Shown here piece after piece: positions 33,445 through 42,091 of a DNA stretch of 64,000 nucleotides. The stretch's first letter is position 1. Every line of letters starts with the position of its first letter. Where the stretch lies: the NCBI GenBank assembly GCA_963722175.1, contig CAVRKA010000005.1:1-64000 (forward strand), in the 5' to 3' direction. Below the pieces are notes generated by a model. It was given only the letters and a program-made list of their open reading frames with translations, did not search any database and was not told the origin of the DNA. The stretch is from WHSW01 sp963722175 (GTDB lineage: Bacteria; Actinomycetota; Thermoleophilia; Solirubrobacterales; 70-9). The translations under genes were made by a program, and so were the position numbers.

Positions 33445-33562
33445 GGCGCGGAAAAGCCGCGCTCCGGCGCGCGGCGACCCGTGATCTTAGTGCACGCGAC
33501 CGTAACCACGGTCGTGGGGCCCACATGGGGGAACGCGCGCGCCGGCGTCGAATCTGGCTCGG

Positions 33563-34148
33563 ATGAAGCCTGTGCGCGTGTGCGCAGCGGTCGCCGTGGC
33601 GGCGCTGAGTATCGGCGCCCCGACCACGCTCGCCAGTGGCGGTGGGGTCGGAGCGCCCGACGGTGGCGAGGAGCCCCCGCCGAGCGGCGAGCCCGGGGGT
33701 GGCGGGGGCATGGGGCCCCCGACGGGGCTTGACACCGGGCAGTACCGGTTCCCCCTCGACGTCCCTCACACGTACGGCGACGGCTTCGGCGCGGGGCGCA
33801 GCCACGAGGGCCAGGACCTGTTCGCCGACTGCGGCTCACCGATCCTCGCCGCTCGCGACGGGCGGATCCAGCGAGTCGACTACCAGCGCCGGGCCGGCTA
33901 CTACGTCGTCGTCGACGGGCGAGGTACCGGCGTCGACACGATGTACGCGCACATGCTGCGCCGTCCGCCGCTGCGACGCGGCGAACGCGTCGCGATGGGG
34001 CAGCAGGTCGGCCACGGTCGGCAGCTCGGGCAACGCCTCCGGCTGCCATCTGCACTTCGAGATCTGGACCGCTCCGGGCTGGTATGAAGGGGGCGAACCG
34101 ATGCCCTCCGTCGAACGACTGCTGCGCAGCTGGGACGAGTGGATCTGA
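33563..34148 (+). pseudogene. M23 peptidase (copy 1), one frameshift
   Basis: ATG 33563 opens a signal peptide (VRVCAAVAVAALSIGAPTTL, then AS) and a Gly/Pro-rich linker. The M23 domain follows: HTYGDGFGAGRSHEGQDLFA (HxxxD zinc motif), VDYQRRAGYYVVVDGRG and MYAHM. The frame slips at about 34009-34012, where GGCCACGGTC should read GGCACGGTC. In the shifted frame the family ending is perfect (TVGSSGNASGCHLHFEIWTA, then LLRSWDEWI), including the HxH motif. Repaired length is about 194 aa. It would be a secreted zinc endopeptidase of the LytM type that cuts peptidoglycan cross-bridges. One extra C may be an error; as given, the enzyme lacks its C-terminal zinc ligand. Confidence 0.75.
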
Positions 34149-34954
34149 CGCCCGGGCGAGCCGCGGCGCTCGCCGCGCTCGCGCTCGCGGTGCTCGCGCC
34201 GGCCGCCGCGGCTGCCCCCACCGGTGCCGGCTTCGAGCTCCGCGCTGCGCGGGTGAAGCCGCAGACGGCCTATTTCGACGGTGAGCGCCCGCCGACCGCG
34301 CGGTTCTCCTTCGGCGCCGAGCGGCGCCTCGACGTCGTCGTTCACGTCGTCCGCGTTCGCGACGGCAAGCCGGTGCGCCGCTACCTGAAGCGGGGGCTCG
34401 CACCCGGCAAGGTGCACGAGGTGCGCTGGGATGGTCGTCGCGCCAACCACCGGGTGCCGGCCGACGAGGCGTACGCGTTCCGGGTCGGGCCGCCCGGGCA
34501 CCGCGGCGCAGTGATCGGCCGCTTCGAATACCACGATCACGTGTTCCCGGTGCATGGCGCCCATGGGTACGGCGATCCGTTCGGGGTCCCGCGCAGCGGC
34601 GGGCGGGTCCACGAGGGCCAGGACCTGCCGGCGGGCTGCGGCACGCCCCTGCTCGCCGCCCGCGGCGGCACGGTCGCCGCGACCGGCTACAGCGACGCCC
34701 TCTACGGCTACTGGGTGCTCATCGACGGCCTCGCCACCGACCAGGACTACTTCTACGCCCACCTGCAGGCGCCGACGCCGCTGGCCGAGGGCGATCGGGT
34801 CCGCACCGGCGAGCGGATCGGTGAGGTCGGGAAGACGGGCAACGCCCGCGGCGAGTTCTGCCAGCTGCACTTCGAGCTCTGGCCACACGGCTACCGCCGT
34901 GGCGGCCCGACGGATCCCGCGCCGGCACTGCACGGCTGGGACGCGTTCTCCTGA
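34139..34954 (+). CDS. M23 peptidase-like protein (copy 2), catalytic His replaced
   Basis: 271 residues from a GTG that overlaps the end of copy 1 by 10 bases. Signal peptide about 1-26 (GRAAALAALALAVLAPAAAA). An N-terminal beta domain (about 40-130, FSFGAERRLDVVVHVVRVRD ... RANHRVPADEAYAFRV) resembles FlgD/Ig-type modules. The M23 domain follows: HGYGDPFGVPRSGGRVHEGQ-D (zinc His and Asp), GYWVLIDG, YFYAHLQ, VGKTGNARGEFCQLHFELWP. The expected HxH is QLH, so the catalytic histidine (His291 of LytM numbering) is Gln while the three zinc ligands remain. It may be a non-catalytic activator or binder of peptidoglycan. Confidence 0.82.
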   Translation: MDLTPGRAAALAALALAVLAPAAAAAPTGAGFELRAARVKPQTAYFDGERPPTARFSFGAERRLDVVVHVVRVRDGKPVRRYLKRGLAPGKVHEVRWDGRRANHRVPADEAYAFRVGPPGHRGAVIGRFEYHDHVFPVHGAHGYGDPFGVPRSGGRVHEGQDLPAGCGTPLLAARGGTVAATGYSDALYGYWVLIDGLATDQDYFYAHLQAPTPLAEGDRVRTGERIGEVGKTGNARGEFCQLHFELWPHGYRRGGPTDPAPALHGWDAFS

Positions 34955-34975
34955 CAAGCGGGTAGCTTGGCCGCG

Positions 34976-36343
34976 ATGAGCCAGGAGGTCGCAGCCGCCG
35001 AGACGCGGCAGTACGGGCGCTCGGCCGGTCTGCTTACGATCGCGCTTGGGGTCGCGGGGCTGCTCGCCTACGCCTTCTTCGCCGTCTCCTCGCACACGCT
35101 CGACAAGCACGACTACGGGACGATCGTCGTCCTCTGGTCGGTCAACTTCGTCGCCGCCGCGACCCTCTTCCGGCCGATCGAGCAGCTGCTGTCGAGAACG
35201 CTCGCCGAGCACGACGAGATGGGCGAGGGCGCCGGACACGTGCTCAAGATCGCGGCCCTGATCCAGGCCGGGCTGACCCTGGTCGCCCTGATCGTGATGC
35301 TCGCGCTCCGCGCCCCGATCACCGACGAGCTGCTGGACGGCAACGAGTTCCTCTACTGGATGCTGGTGGCGGGGATCGTGGGCTTCGGCGCCGCGTTCTA
35401 CGGGCGCGGCTTCCTCGCCGGGCGCCGTCAGTTCCGCCTCTACGCGATCCTGCTGGTGCTGGAGGGAGGGTCGCGCCTGCTGTTCCCGGTCGCCGTCGCG
35501 ATCGGGATCGCCGAGGGCATCGACCCGATCGCGCTCGGGATCGCGGTTGCCCCGCTCGCCAGCCTCGCGGTCCTGCCGTTCGCGTTCGCCCGCCACCGGG
35601 CCCACCCGACGGCGGGCGCGCCGCCGGCCGACTCCGGGCTCGAGTTCACGCTCGCCCGCGGCGGTGCGTTCGCGGCCGCGGTCCTGCTCATGATGCTCTC
35701 CGAGCAGATCCTGATCAACTCCGGCGCCCTGTTCGTCCGCGGCGCGCTCGACGCCGCCGCCGCCGGCTTCATCTTCAACGTGATGATGGTCGCCCGCGCC
35801 CCGCTGCTGCTCTTCCAGGCAATCGCGGCGAGCCTCCTCCCCCACCTGACCAGGCTCCGGACCCGCGGCGACGCAACCGGTGAGGACGCCTTCCGGATGT
35901 CGGTCAACAACACGCTGCTGATCATCGGCGGTTTCGCCGCCGCGGTCACCGTCGCGGTACTGCTGATCGGCCCGCAGGTGATGCAGATCGCCTTCGGCGA
36001 CAAGTTCACCTACGACCGGGCAGGGCTCGCGATCGTCGCGATCGGGATGGGCTTCTACCTCTCCGCGGCGGCGCTCAACCAGGCGGCGCTCGCTCAGGGC
36101 CAGGCGCGCCGGGCGGCGGCGTGCTGGGCCGCCTGCGCGACTGGCTTCATCGTCTTCAACCTGATCCAGCCGCTCGACCCCTACCGGACGGTCGAGGTCG
36201 GCTTCGCCGTCTGCGCGGCGGCTCTCTCGGGCCTCCTCTACCTCCTCTACCGCAGCCCCCACCCGATCGCCGCCGACGAGATCACCCCCGGCTCGGCGCG
36301 AGAGCTCGAAGCGCAGCTCGCCGCCGTCGACGAGATCGGCTAG
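34976..36343 (+). CDS. Polysaccharide flippase-like membrane protein (MOP superfamily)
   Basis: 455 residues from ATG 34976 (a TTG three codons upstream is also possible). Twelve or more helices are predicted, arranged like Wzx/MATE flippases: RSAGLLTIALGVAGLLAYAF, RPIEQLLSRTLAEHDEMGEG in the first cytoplasmic loops, VLLMMLSEQILINSGALFVR in the middle helix, and AIAASLLPHLTRLRTRGD. A hydrophilic C-terminal tail follows. It probably turns lipid-linked oligosaccharides across the membrane. It is separate from the second flippase at 50818. Directly downstream is a gene remnant. Confidence 0.8.
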   Translation: MSQEVAAAETRQYGRSAGLLTIALGVAGLLAYAFFAVSSHTLDKHDYGTIVVLWSVNFVAAATLFRPIEQLLSRTLAEHDEMGEGAGHVLKIAALIQAGLTLVALIVMLALRAPITDELLDGNEFLYWMLVAGIVGFGAAFYGRGFLAGRRQFRLYAILLVLEGGSRLLFPVAVAIGIAEGIDPIALGIAVAPLASLAVLPFAFARHRAHPTAGAPPADSGLEFTLARGGAFAAAVLLMMLSEQILINSGALFVRGALDAAAAGFIFNVMMVARAPLLLFQAIAASLLPHLTRLRTRGDATGEDAFRMSVNNTLLIIGGFAAAVTVAVLLIGPQVMQIAFGDKFTYDRAGLAIVAIGMGFYLSAAALNQAALAQGQARRAAACWAACATGFIVFNLIQPLDPYRTVEVGFAVCAAALSGLLYLLYRSPHPIAADEITPGSARELEAQLAAVDEIG

Positions 36344-36608
36344 CCACAGCTTTCCGGCCTACGTCCTCTTGGCCGCGGCGGTCTTCGGTCTCTGGCGGCA
36401 GCGCGGCCGCCGCGAGATCGTGATCCCGACGCTGGCGCTTGCCGCCGCCGCGTCGCTCGTCTTCCCGACTGCCGCGGGGACGCGCTACCGCGCGACGCTG
36501 GGACCGTTGATCGTGATCGCCGCGGCGTCGTCGCTGGCCCCGGCACGCGCCCCCGCGACCACGCGGGAGATCGCTCCCACTCGCTCCTCGCCGGCGGTCT
36601 CGAGCTGA
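36342..36608 (+). pseudogene. Possible 3' remnant of a polytopic membrane protein (GT39-like)
   Basis: The open frame that begins immediately after the flippase stop reads SHSFPAYVLLAAAVFGLWRQ, IVIPTLALAAAASLVFPTAA and TRYRATLGPLIVIAAASSLA. This is the style of the last helices of GT39/ArnT-like membrane glycosyltransferases (helix, short loop with R-Y-R, final helix). No start codon or N-terminal part is nearby, and the end runs into the copied guaA tail at 36574. I read it as a truncated relic; a small two-helix protein from GTG/ATG 36369 is the alternative. Confidence 0.35.
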
Positions 36609-36630
36609 GGTCGAGGGCGACGCGGTTGAC
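36574..36630. repeat. Displaced copy of the guaA 3' end (57-base direct repeat, left)
   Basis: Matches 37938-37994 at 53 of 57 bases in the same orientation. On the minus strand it still reads VNRVALDLSSRPPARSEWE, against VNRVALDISSKPPATIEWE at the true GuaA C-terminus, but the stop codon is lost. Similarity ends abruptly at both sides. Confidence 0.8.
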
Positions 36631-36785
36631 GATCGCCTCCCGCGCGGCGACGACGAACTGATCGGTCTGGCGGTCCCTGGGCGCCCGCGAAACCGATTGG
36701 TTCAGCCTGCCGGTTTCTGGAAGAGTTCATCTGCAGTCTCGGAGGCGGGCCCCGGTTGGGGCGATGAATAAGAGGAGGGATCCTC

Positions 36786-37913
36786 ATGCGGATCCGGATG
36801 TTGCGTGCGACGGCGCTGGCGGCAGGGCTGATCACGCTCACGAGCGCGACGGCGCAGGCGTCGACCACGCCCGTGTACTACGACAGTGCTTTCAACCTTG
36901 GGGCCCAGCCGAACCCGTTCCTGTCGGTTACTAACGGATCGGACAACGTGGCGGTTGGCATAAACGCTCTGTTCAACGTGGAGAACGGCGCACGCAACAC
37001 CGGCGTCGGCTTCGCGGCGTTGACGGATCTCACCAGCGGTAGCGATAACGTCGCTCTCGGCAGCGAGGCCGGGCGAACGTCGACGAGCGCCGACGAGACA
37101 ACAGTCGTCGGCGCACGAGCGGCTTACGACAACCAGGCCGATGCGACCACGGCGATCGGCAATGAGGCGCTCTTCGCCAACACCTCGGGCGCCGGCAACA
37201 CCGCGGTCGGCGAGAGCGCGCTGCACAGCAACCAGATCGGCAATCAGAACACCGCGACGGGACACCGGGCGCTGGAGGAGAGCACCGGGAGCTACAACTC
37301 GGCGCTTGGCTTCCTGGCGCTGAGGGCCAACACGACCGGAATCGCGAACACCGCGCTCGGCCGCGACGCCCTGTTCACGAACACGACCGGCATCCAGAAC
37401 ACCGCGACGGGCATGAACGCGCTGGTCTTCAACACGAACGGGCGGGACAACGCCGCGAACGGCTATCAGGCGCTGTTCAACAACACGACTGGCGACCGCA
37501 ACGTCGCCCTTGGCACGAACGCGCTCTACAGCGCGACCACGGCCAACACGAACACGGCGATCGGCGATGGCGCGCTCAGGCTGGCCACGGGGGCGCGCAA
37601 CATCGCGCTCGGAGCGGGCGCCGGCGTCAACATCAGGGGCGGATCCAACAACCTCGATATCGGCAATCCGGGCGTCGCCGCGGACGCGAACACGATCCGG
37701 ATCGGCACCGCCGACCACACCGCCGCCTACCTGGGCGGTGTCTGGAACCGCAACGTCGGGGGTTCGACCAGGGCGGTCGTCGTCAACGCCGGGGGCAAGC
37801 TCGGTACCCAGGCGGCGGCGGTGTCGCAGGCGAGGTACGAGCGCGATATGGCCGCGCAGGCGAACCGCATCGCCGAGCTCGAGCGACAGGTGAGGAGGCT
37901 CTCGAAGGGCTGA
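36786..37913 (+). CDS. Secreted YadA-head-like repeat protein
   Basis: 375 residues with a signal peptide (RMLRATALAAGLITLTSATA, cleavage near QAS). From about 50 to 300 there are roughly eleven 20-24-residue repeats of the kind NTTGIANTALGRDALF / GNTAVGESALHSNQIGNQ, the left-handed parallel roll seen in YadA heads and phage or surface fibres. After TIRIGTADHTAAYLGGVW comes AVVVNAGGKLGTQ, the segment that in related proteins leads to an S74 self-cleaving chaperone. Here it passes directly to a short coiled coil (NRIAELERQVRRLSKG). There is no membrane anchor or LPxTG. Probably a trimeric extracellular fibre. It is flanked by direct repeats of the guaA end. Confidence 0.75.
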   Translation: MRIRMLRATALAAGLITLTSATAQASTTPVYYDSAFNLGAQPNPFLSVTNGSDNVAVGINALFNVENGARNTGVGFAALTDLTSGSDNVALGSEAGRTSTSADETTVVGARAAYDNQADATTAIGNEALFANTSGAGNTAVGESALHSNQIGNQNTATGHRALEESTGSYNSALGFLALRANTTGIANTALGRDALFTNTTGIQNTATGMNALVFNTNGRDNAANGYQALFNNTTGDRNVALGTNALYSATTANTNTAIGDGALRLATGARNIALGAGAGVNIRGGSNNLDIGNPGVAADANTIRIGTADHTAAYLGGVWNRNVGGSTRAVVVNAGGKLGTQAAAVSQARYERDMAAQANRIAELERQVRRLSKG

Positions 37914-37934
37914 GGGACCAGCCGAACGGAGGCC

Positions 37935-39662
37935 CTACTCCCACTCGATCGTCGCCGGCGGTTTCGAGCTGATGTCGAGGGCGACGCGGTTGACCTGGGC
38001 GACCTCGTTGATGATCCGGTTCGAGACCCGCTCGAGCAGGTCGTAGGGGAGCCGCGCCCAGTCGGCGGTCATCGCGTCCTGGGAGGTCACGGCGCGGATC
38101 ACGATCGGGTAGGCGTAGGTGCGCCCGTCGCCCTGGACGCCGACCGAGCGGACGACGGGCAGCACGCAGAAGGACTGCCAGAGCTCGCGGTAGAGGCTCG
38201 CCGCCTTGATCTCCTCCTGGAGGATCGCGTCGGCCTCGCGGAGGATGTCGAGCCGTTCCCTGGTGACCTCGCCGCCGACGATCCGGATCGCCAGCCCCGG
38301 GCCGGGGAACGGCTGGCGCCAGACGACGCGCTCGGAGAGGCCGAGTTCGGCGGCGACCGCGCGGACCTCGTCCTTGAACAGCATCCGCAGCGGCTCGACG
38401 AGGTCGAAGCCGAGGTCCTCGGGCAACCCGCCGACGTTGTGGTGGGACTTGATCGTGTCCGCCGTGCGGCCGTCGCCGCCCGACTCGATCACGTCGGAAT
38501 ACAGCGTGCCCTGGACGAGGAAGCCGACCCCGTCGAGCTTCGCCGCCTCGTCCTCGAACACGCGGATGAACTCCTCGCCGATGATCATCCGCTTCCGCTC
38601 CGGCTCGTCGACGCCGGCGAGCCGGTCGAGGAACCGCTGCTCGGCGTCGACGACGATCAGGTTGACGCCCAGCTCCTCCATCGCGGTGACCACCTGGTCG
38701 GCCTCGTTCTTGCGCATCAGCCCGTGATCGACGAGGACACAGGTGAGCTGGCCGCCGACCGCCCTGTGCACGAGCGCCGCGGCGGTCGCCGAGTCGACGC
38801 CACCCGAGAGCCCGCAGATCACACCGGCGTCGCCGACCTGGGTGCGGATCAGCTCGACCTGCTCGGTGATCACCGACGCGGGCGACCAGTCGGCCTCGCA
38901 GCCGGCGATCTCGCGCAGGAAGCGGTCCAGGATCTGCTGGCCGTAGGGCGTGTGGACGACCTCGGGGTGGAACTGGATCCCGTACAGGCCGCGGTCCGTG
39001 TCCTCGAGCGCCGCGACCGGGGAACCGGGGCTCGCGGCGAGCGCCTCGAAGCCGGCGGGCGGCTCGAAGACCGAGTCGCGGTGGCTCATCCAAGCCTGCT
39101 GCTCGGCCGGCAGTCCGGCGAGCAGACGGCCGCCGTCGCCCGCCACGGTGAGCGTCGTGCGACCGAACTCGCCCGCCTCGGCGCCCTCGACCTTGCCGCC
39201 GAGCTCGAGCACCATCGCCTGCATCCCGTAACAGATGCCGAGCACCGGGATCCCGAGGTCGAGCAACTCGCGGCGCAGCTTCGGAGCGCCGTCGGAGTAG
39301 ACCGAGGCCGGTCCGCCGGAGAGCACCAGTGCCGCGGGCGCGCGCTCGCGGATCAGCTCCAGCTCGAGGTCGTGCGGGAGCAGCTCGGCGTAGACACCGC
39401 ACTCGCGGATCCGGCGCGCGATCAGCTGCGAGTACTGCCCGCCGAAGTCGAGCACGAGGACCTCCTCGTGCGCCGTCTCGGGCGGCGCGACCTCGATCGC
39501 CTCGTCGACGCCGGGCACGGCCGGCAGCGCCGGGTCGCCCTCGACGATCGGGCCCCGCGAACCGTCCGCAGGCCGCACCGCGCCCCCGGTTTCCTGCTCG
39601 GGGGCGACGGCCGCAGCGGCCGTCGCCGTGGCCTGGTCGTCGTCTGAGCGAGCGAAAGTCAA
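37935..39662 (-). CDS. guaA: GMP synthase (glutamine-hydrolysing)
   Basis: 575 residues. An extra ~65-residue Ala/Glu-rich N-terminus precedes the class I glutaminase domain (VLVLDFGGQYSQLIARR, nucleophile Cys144 in GICYGMQAM, QFHPEVVHT). The ATP-pyrophosphatase domain has VICGLSGGVDSATAAAL, and the dimer domain ends VNRVALDISSKPPATIEWE. It converts XMP to GMP, following GuaB upstream. The start is uncertain: the extension is not conserved in the family, and a later start near residue 60 would give a normal 515-aa enzyme. The last 57 bases are duplicated at 36574-36630. Confidence 0.95.
   Translation of the reverse strand: MTFARSDDDQATATAAAAVAPEQETGGAVRPADGSRGPIVEGDPALPAVPGVDEAIEVAPPETAHEEVLVLDFGGQYSQLIARRIRECGVYAELLPHDLELELIRERAPAALVLSGGPASVYSDGAPKLRRELLDLGIPVLGICYGMQAMVLELGGKVEGAEAGEFGRTTLTVAGDGGRLLAGLPAEQQAWMSHRDSVFEPPAGFEALAASPGSPVAALEDTDRGLYGIQFHPEVVHTPYGQQILDRFLREIAGCEADWSPASVITEQVELIRTQVGDAGVICGLSGGVDSATAAALVHRAVGGQLTCVLVDHGLMRKNEADQVVTAMEELGVNLIVVDAEQRFLDRLAGVDEPERKRMIIGEEFIRVFEDEAAKLDGVGFLVQGTLYSDVIESGGDGRTADTIKSHHNVGGLPEDLGFDLVEPLRMLFKDEVRAVAAELGLSERVVWRQPFPGPGLAIRIVGGEVTRERLDILREADAILQEEIKAASLYRELWQSFCVLPVVRSVGVQGDGRTYAYPIVIRAVTSQDAMTADWARLPYDLLERVSNRIINEVAQVNRVALDISSKPPATIEWE
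37938..37994. repeat. guaA 3' end (57-base direct repeat, right)
   Basis: The functional copy, inside the last codons of guaA. With 36574-36630 it brackets 1.3 kb holding one complete gene. This is the layout left when an element inserts at the 3' end of guaA and regenerates it. Confidence 0.8.
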
Positions 39663-39776
39663 GGCAGCCTGGGACGCAGGGAGCGACGCGCGGCAGCGCC
39701 ACGCGAGCGACTTAGGACGACGGCTGGCGCGGACTTGCAGCCGCTCAGGCGGCGGGCAGGCCGCTGCGCCGGCCGC

Positions 39777-40982
39777 CTAGGCATCCGTGACGGCGATCCC
39801 GTTGGACACACGCGCGCGGCCGTTGGAGCCCATCCCGACCTCCTGCGAACGCTGCAGCTGCTTGCCCTCGGTCTGCAGCGCCGGCGCGACCATCACCTCG
39901 GCGCGCTGGAAATCGCGGATGTCCTCGTAACCGCACGTCGCCATCGAGGTCTTCAGCGCCCCGATCAGGTTGAAGGTGCCGTCGTTCTCGTGGGCGGGCC
40001 CCATCAGGATCTCCTCCAGGGTGCCGTCCTGCTGGGTCCTGACCCGCGTGCCGCGCGGCAGCGAGGGATGGAAGGTGGCCATGCCCCAGTGATAGCCGCG
40101 CCCCGGCGCCTCCTTGGCGCGGGCGAGCGGCGAGCCGATCATCACGGCATCGGCGCCGCAGGCGATCGCCTTCGATAGGTCGCCTCCGGTCCGCATGCCG
40201 CCGTCGGCGATCACGTTGCAGTACTCGCCGGTCTCGAGCATGTGCTGCGCGCGGGCCGCAGCGACGTCCGCGATCGCGGTCGCCTGCGGGACGCCGAGCC
40301 CGAGCACCCCGCGGGTCGTACACGCCGCGCCGGGGCCCACCCCGACCAGGACGCCGACCGCGCCGGTGCGCATCAGGTGCAGGCCGGTCGAGTACGAGGC
40401 GCAGCCGCCCATCACGCAAGGGACCGGCACCTCGGCGGTGAACTCCTTCAGGTTCAGGGGCTCGGACTTGGTCGAGACGTGCTCGGCCGAGATCACCGTT
40501 CCCTGGATCACGAGGATGTCGAGGCCGGCCTCGATCGCGCCCTCGTAGAGCTCCGACACCCGCTGCGGGGTCATCGAGCCCGCGGCGACCGCACCCGCCT
40601 CCTTGACCTGCTCGACCCGCTGGGCGATCAGCTCCGGCTTCACCGGCTCCTCGTAGATCCGCTGCATCAGGTGTGTCGCCTGCTCGGGCGGCGCCGCGGC
40701 GATCTCCTTCAGCTTCTCGTCGGCATCCTCGTAGCGGGTCCAGATCCCCTCGAGGTTGAGGACGCCGAGGCCACCGAGGCTGCCGAGCTCGATCGCGGTC
40801 TGCGGGCTGACGACGCCGTCCATCGCGGAGGCGAGCAGCGGCAGCTCGAACCGGTACGGCCCCAGGGTCCAGGAGATGTCGACGTCATCGGGGTCACGGG
40901 TGCGCCGTGACGGCACGATCGCGATGTCGTCGAACCCGTAGGCCCGCCTGCCCTTCTTGCCGCGTCCGATCTCTACTTCCAT
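39777..40982 (-). CDS. guaB3: IMP dehydrogenase, GuaB3 family
   Basis: 401 residues and lacking CBS domains, as in the actinobacterial GuaB3 group. The catalytic loop is GPGAACTTRGVLG with Cys221. Other motifs: GFDDIAIVPSRRTRDPDDVD, LPLLASAMDGVVSPQTAIEL, VIADGGMRTGGDLSKAIACG and the C-terminal GALKTSMATCGYEDIRDFQR. It would oxidise IMP to XMP for GuaA, the next gene downstream; some GuaB3 proteins may have a different nucleotide specificity. It starts 31 bases after a terminator, so it probably has its own promoter in the gap or relies on readthrough. Confidence 0.92.
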   Translation of the reverse strand: MEVEIGRGKKGRRAYGFDDIAIVPSRRTRDPDDVDISWTLGPYRFELPLLASAMDGVVSPQTAIELGSLGGLGVLNLEGIWTRYEDADEKLKEIAAAPPEQATHLMQRIYEEPVKPELIAQRVEQVKEAGAVAAGSMTPQRVSELYEGAIEAGLDILVIQGTVISAEHVSTKSEPLNLKEFTAEVPVPCVMGGCASYSTGLHLMRTGAVGVLVGVGPGAACTTRGVLGLGVPQATAIADVAAARAQHMLETGEYCNVIADGGMRTGGDLSKAIACGADAVMIGSPLARAKEAPGRGYHWGMATFHPSLPRGTRVRTQQDGTLEEILMGPAHENDGTFNLIGALKTSMATCGYEDIRDFQRAEVMVAPALQTEGKQLQRSQEVGMGSNGRARVSNGIAVTDA

Positions 40983-41013
40983 CTGGCTCCAAACCTAGGG
41001 GTGGTCGCGGACG

Positions 41014-41035
41014 AAAAAAGCCCCTCGAAAGGGGC
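41014..41035 (-). terminator. Rho-independent terminator (UUCG loop)
   Basis: On the minus strand GCCCCT-TTCG-AGGGGC is followed by six T. It stands between the kinase gene (stop at 41132) and guaB3, ending the leftward transcript. A second hairpin AGCCGC/GCGGCT lies just before it (41042-41058). Confidence 0.85.
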
Positions 41036-41131
41036 CCCGAAAGCCGCTTTTTGCGGCTGCGCGGCCCCGTGATTTCACTGCTTACGAGGCCTTGGCGATG
41101 ATAACAGCGGTCAACCTGGGCGCCGAGCGCC

Positions 41132-42091
41132 TCAGTGCACCCCGGCCACCGGCTCGAGCTCCGAGACCTCGATCCGCGGCAGGAGGCGCTCGACCTCGCG
41201 CCGATCGAGCGTGCCGGCGCCGAAATGCTGCGTCGACTCCGCCCCGCAGGCGACGCCGAAGGCGAGGCAGTCGCGGGGGCTGGCGCCCTCGAACCGGGCG
41301 GCTACGTAGCCGGCGAGGAAGCAGTCGCCCGAGCCGACCGTGGTCACCGGCTCGAGCTGCTCGATCCGGGCCTCGTAGCGGCGGCGGTCGGGGCCCTGGC
41401 CGACGATCGCCGCACAGCCGGTCTCGGAGGTGATGATCGCCTCCGAGGCGCCCATCTCGATCAGCCCCGTGAGGCCCATCGCGAGGTCGTCGGCGTCGTT
41501 GAACTCGTGCCCGACCGCCTCCTCCGCCTCGCCGACGTTGGGGGCGACGACGGCCGGCTCGGCCCGCAGGCCGGCCCGCATCTGCTCGCCGTCGGCGTCG
41601 AGGACCGCCGGCACCCCGAGCCCTCGCAGCTCGGTGATCAGGTGGGCGTAGAAGTCGTCCGGGGTCCCGGGCGGGACGCTGCCCGCGAGCACGCACAGCG
41701 AGGCGCCCTGGGCGAGATAGAGGAGCTTGTCGGTGAACCGCGCGAGCTCGGCTTCCGAGACCTCGGGCCCGCGATCGTTGATCTCCGTCTGCTCGCCGGT
41801 GGTCGGGTCGATGACCGCAAGGTTGGTCCGCGTCTCGCCCTCGATCACGGTGAACGCGGTCATCACCGACTCGTCCCGCAGCGCCTCCCGCACCCTGGTC
41901 CCGGACGCCCCTCCCACCATCCCGGCGGCGATCACCGGACGGCCGAGCAGCCGCAGCGCGCGGGCGACGTTGACGCCCTTGCCGCCGGCCATCGTCCTCG
42001 CCTCGACCGCGCGGTGGCGCTGACCGAGACGGAAGTTCGGGACTGCGACCGTCCGATCGATCGCAGCGTTGAGGGTGACGGTGAGGATCAA
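41132..42091 (-). CDS. 1-phosphofructokinase family sugar kinase (PfkB/LacC type)
   Basis: 319 residues. The N-terminus MILTVTLNAAIDRTVAVPNF and GGKGVNVARALRLLGRPV are the substrate end of the 1-phosphofructokinase/tagatose-6-P kinase branch. The catalytic block is TTVGSGDCFLAGYVAARFEG, with the usual GAGDSF spelled GSGDCF but the base Asp kept. It would phosphorylate fructose-1-P, tagatose-6-P or a related sugar phosphate with ATP. No PTS transporter is nearby, so the substrate is open. Its ATG overlaps the carboxypeptidase stop by 4 bases. Confidence 0.85.
   Translation of the reverse strand: MILTVTLNAAIDRTVAVPNFRLGQRHRAVEARTMAGGKGVNVARALRLLGRPVIAAGMVGGASGTRVREALRDESVMTAFTVIEGETRTNLAVIDPTTGEQTEINDRGPEVSEAELARFTDKLLYLAQGASLCVLAGSVPPGTPDDFYAHLITELRGLGVPAVLDADGEQMRAGLRAEPAVVAPNVGEAEEAVGHEFNDADDLAMGLTGLIEMGASEAIITSETGCAAIVGQGPDRRRYEARIEQLEPVTTVGSGDCFLAGYVAARFEGASPRDCLAFGVACGAESTQHFGAGTLDRREVERLLPRIEVSELEPVAGVH

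Noticed and set aside
33011..33805. N-terminal extension of the S9 frame
   Set aside because: It crosses all of rplM in another frame and the divergent gap. The ATG at 33010 overlaps the rplM stop and gives a sensible start.
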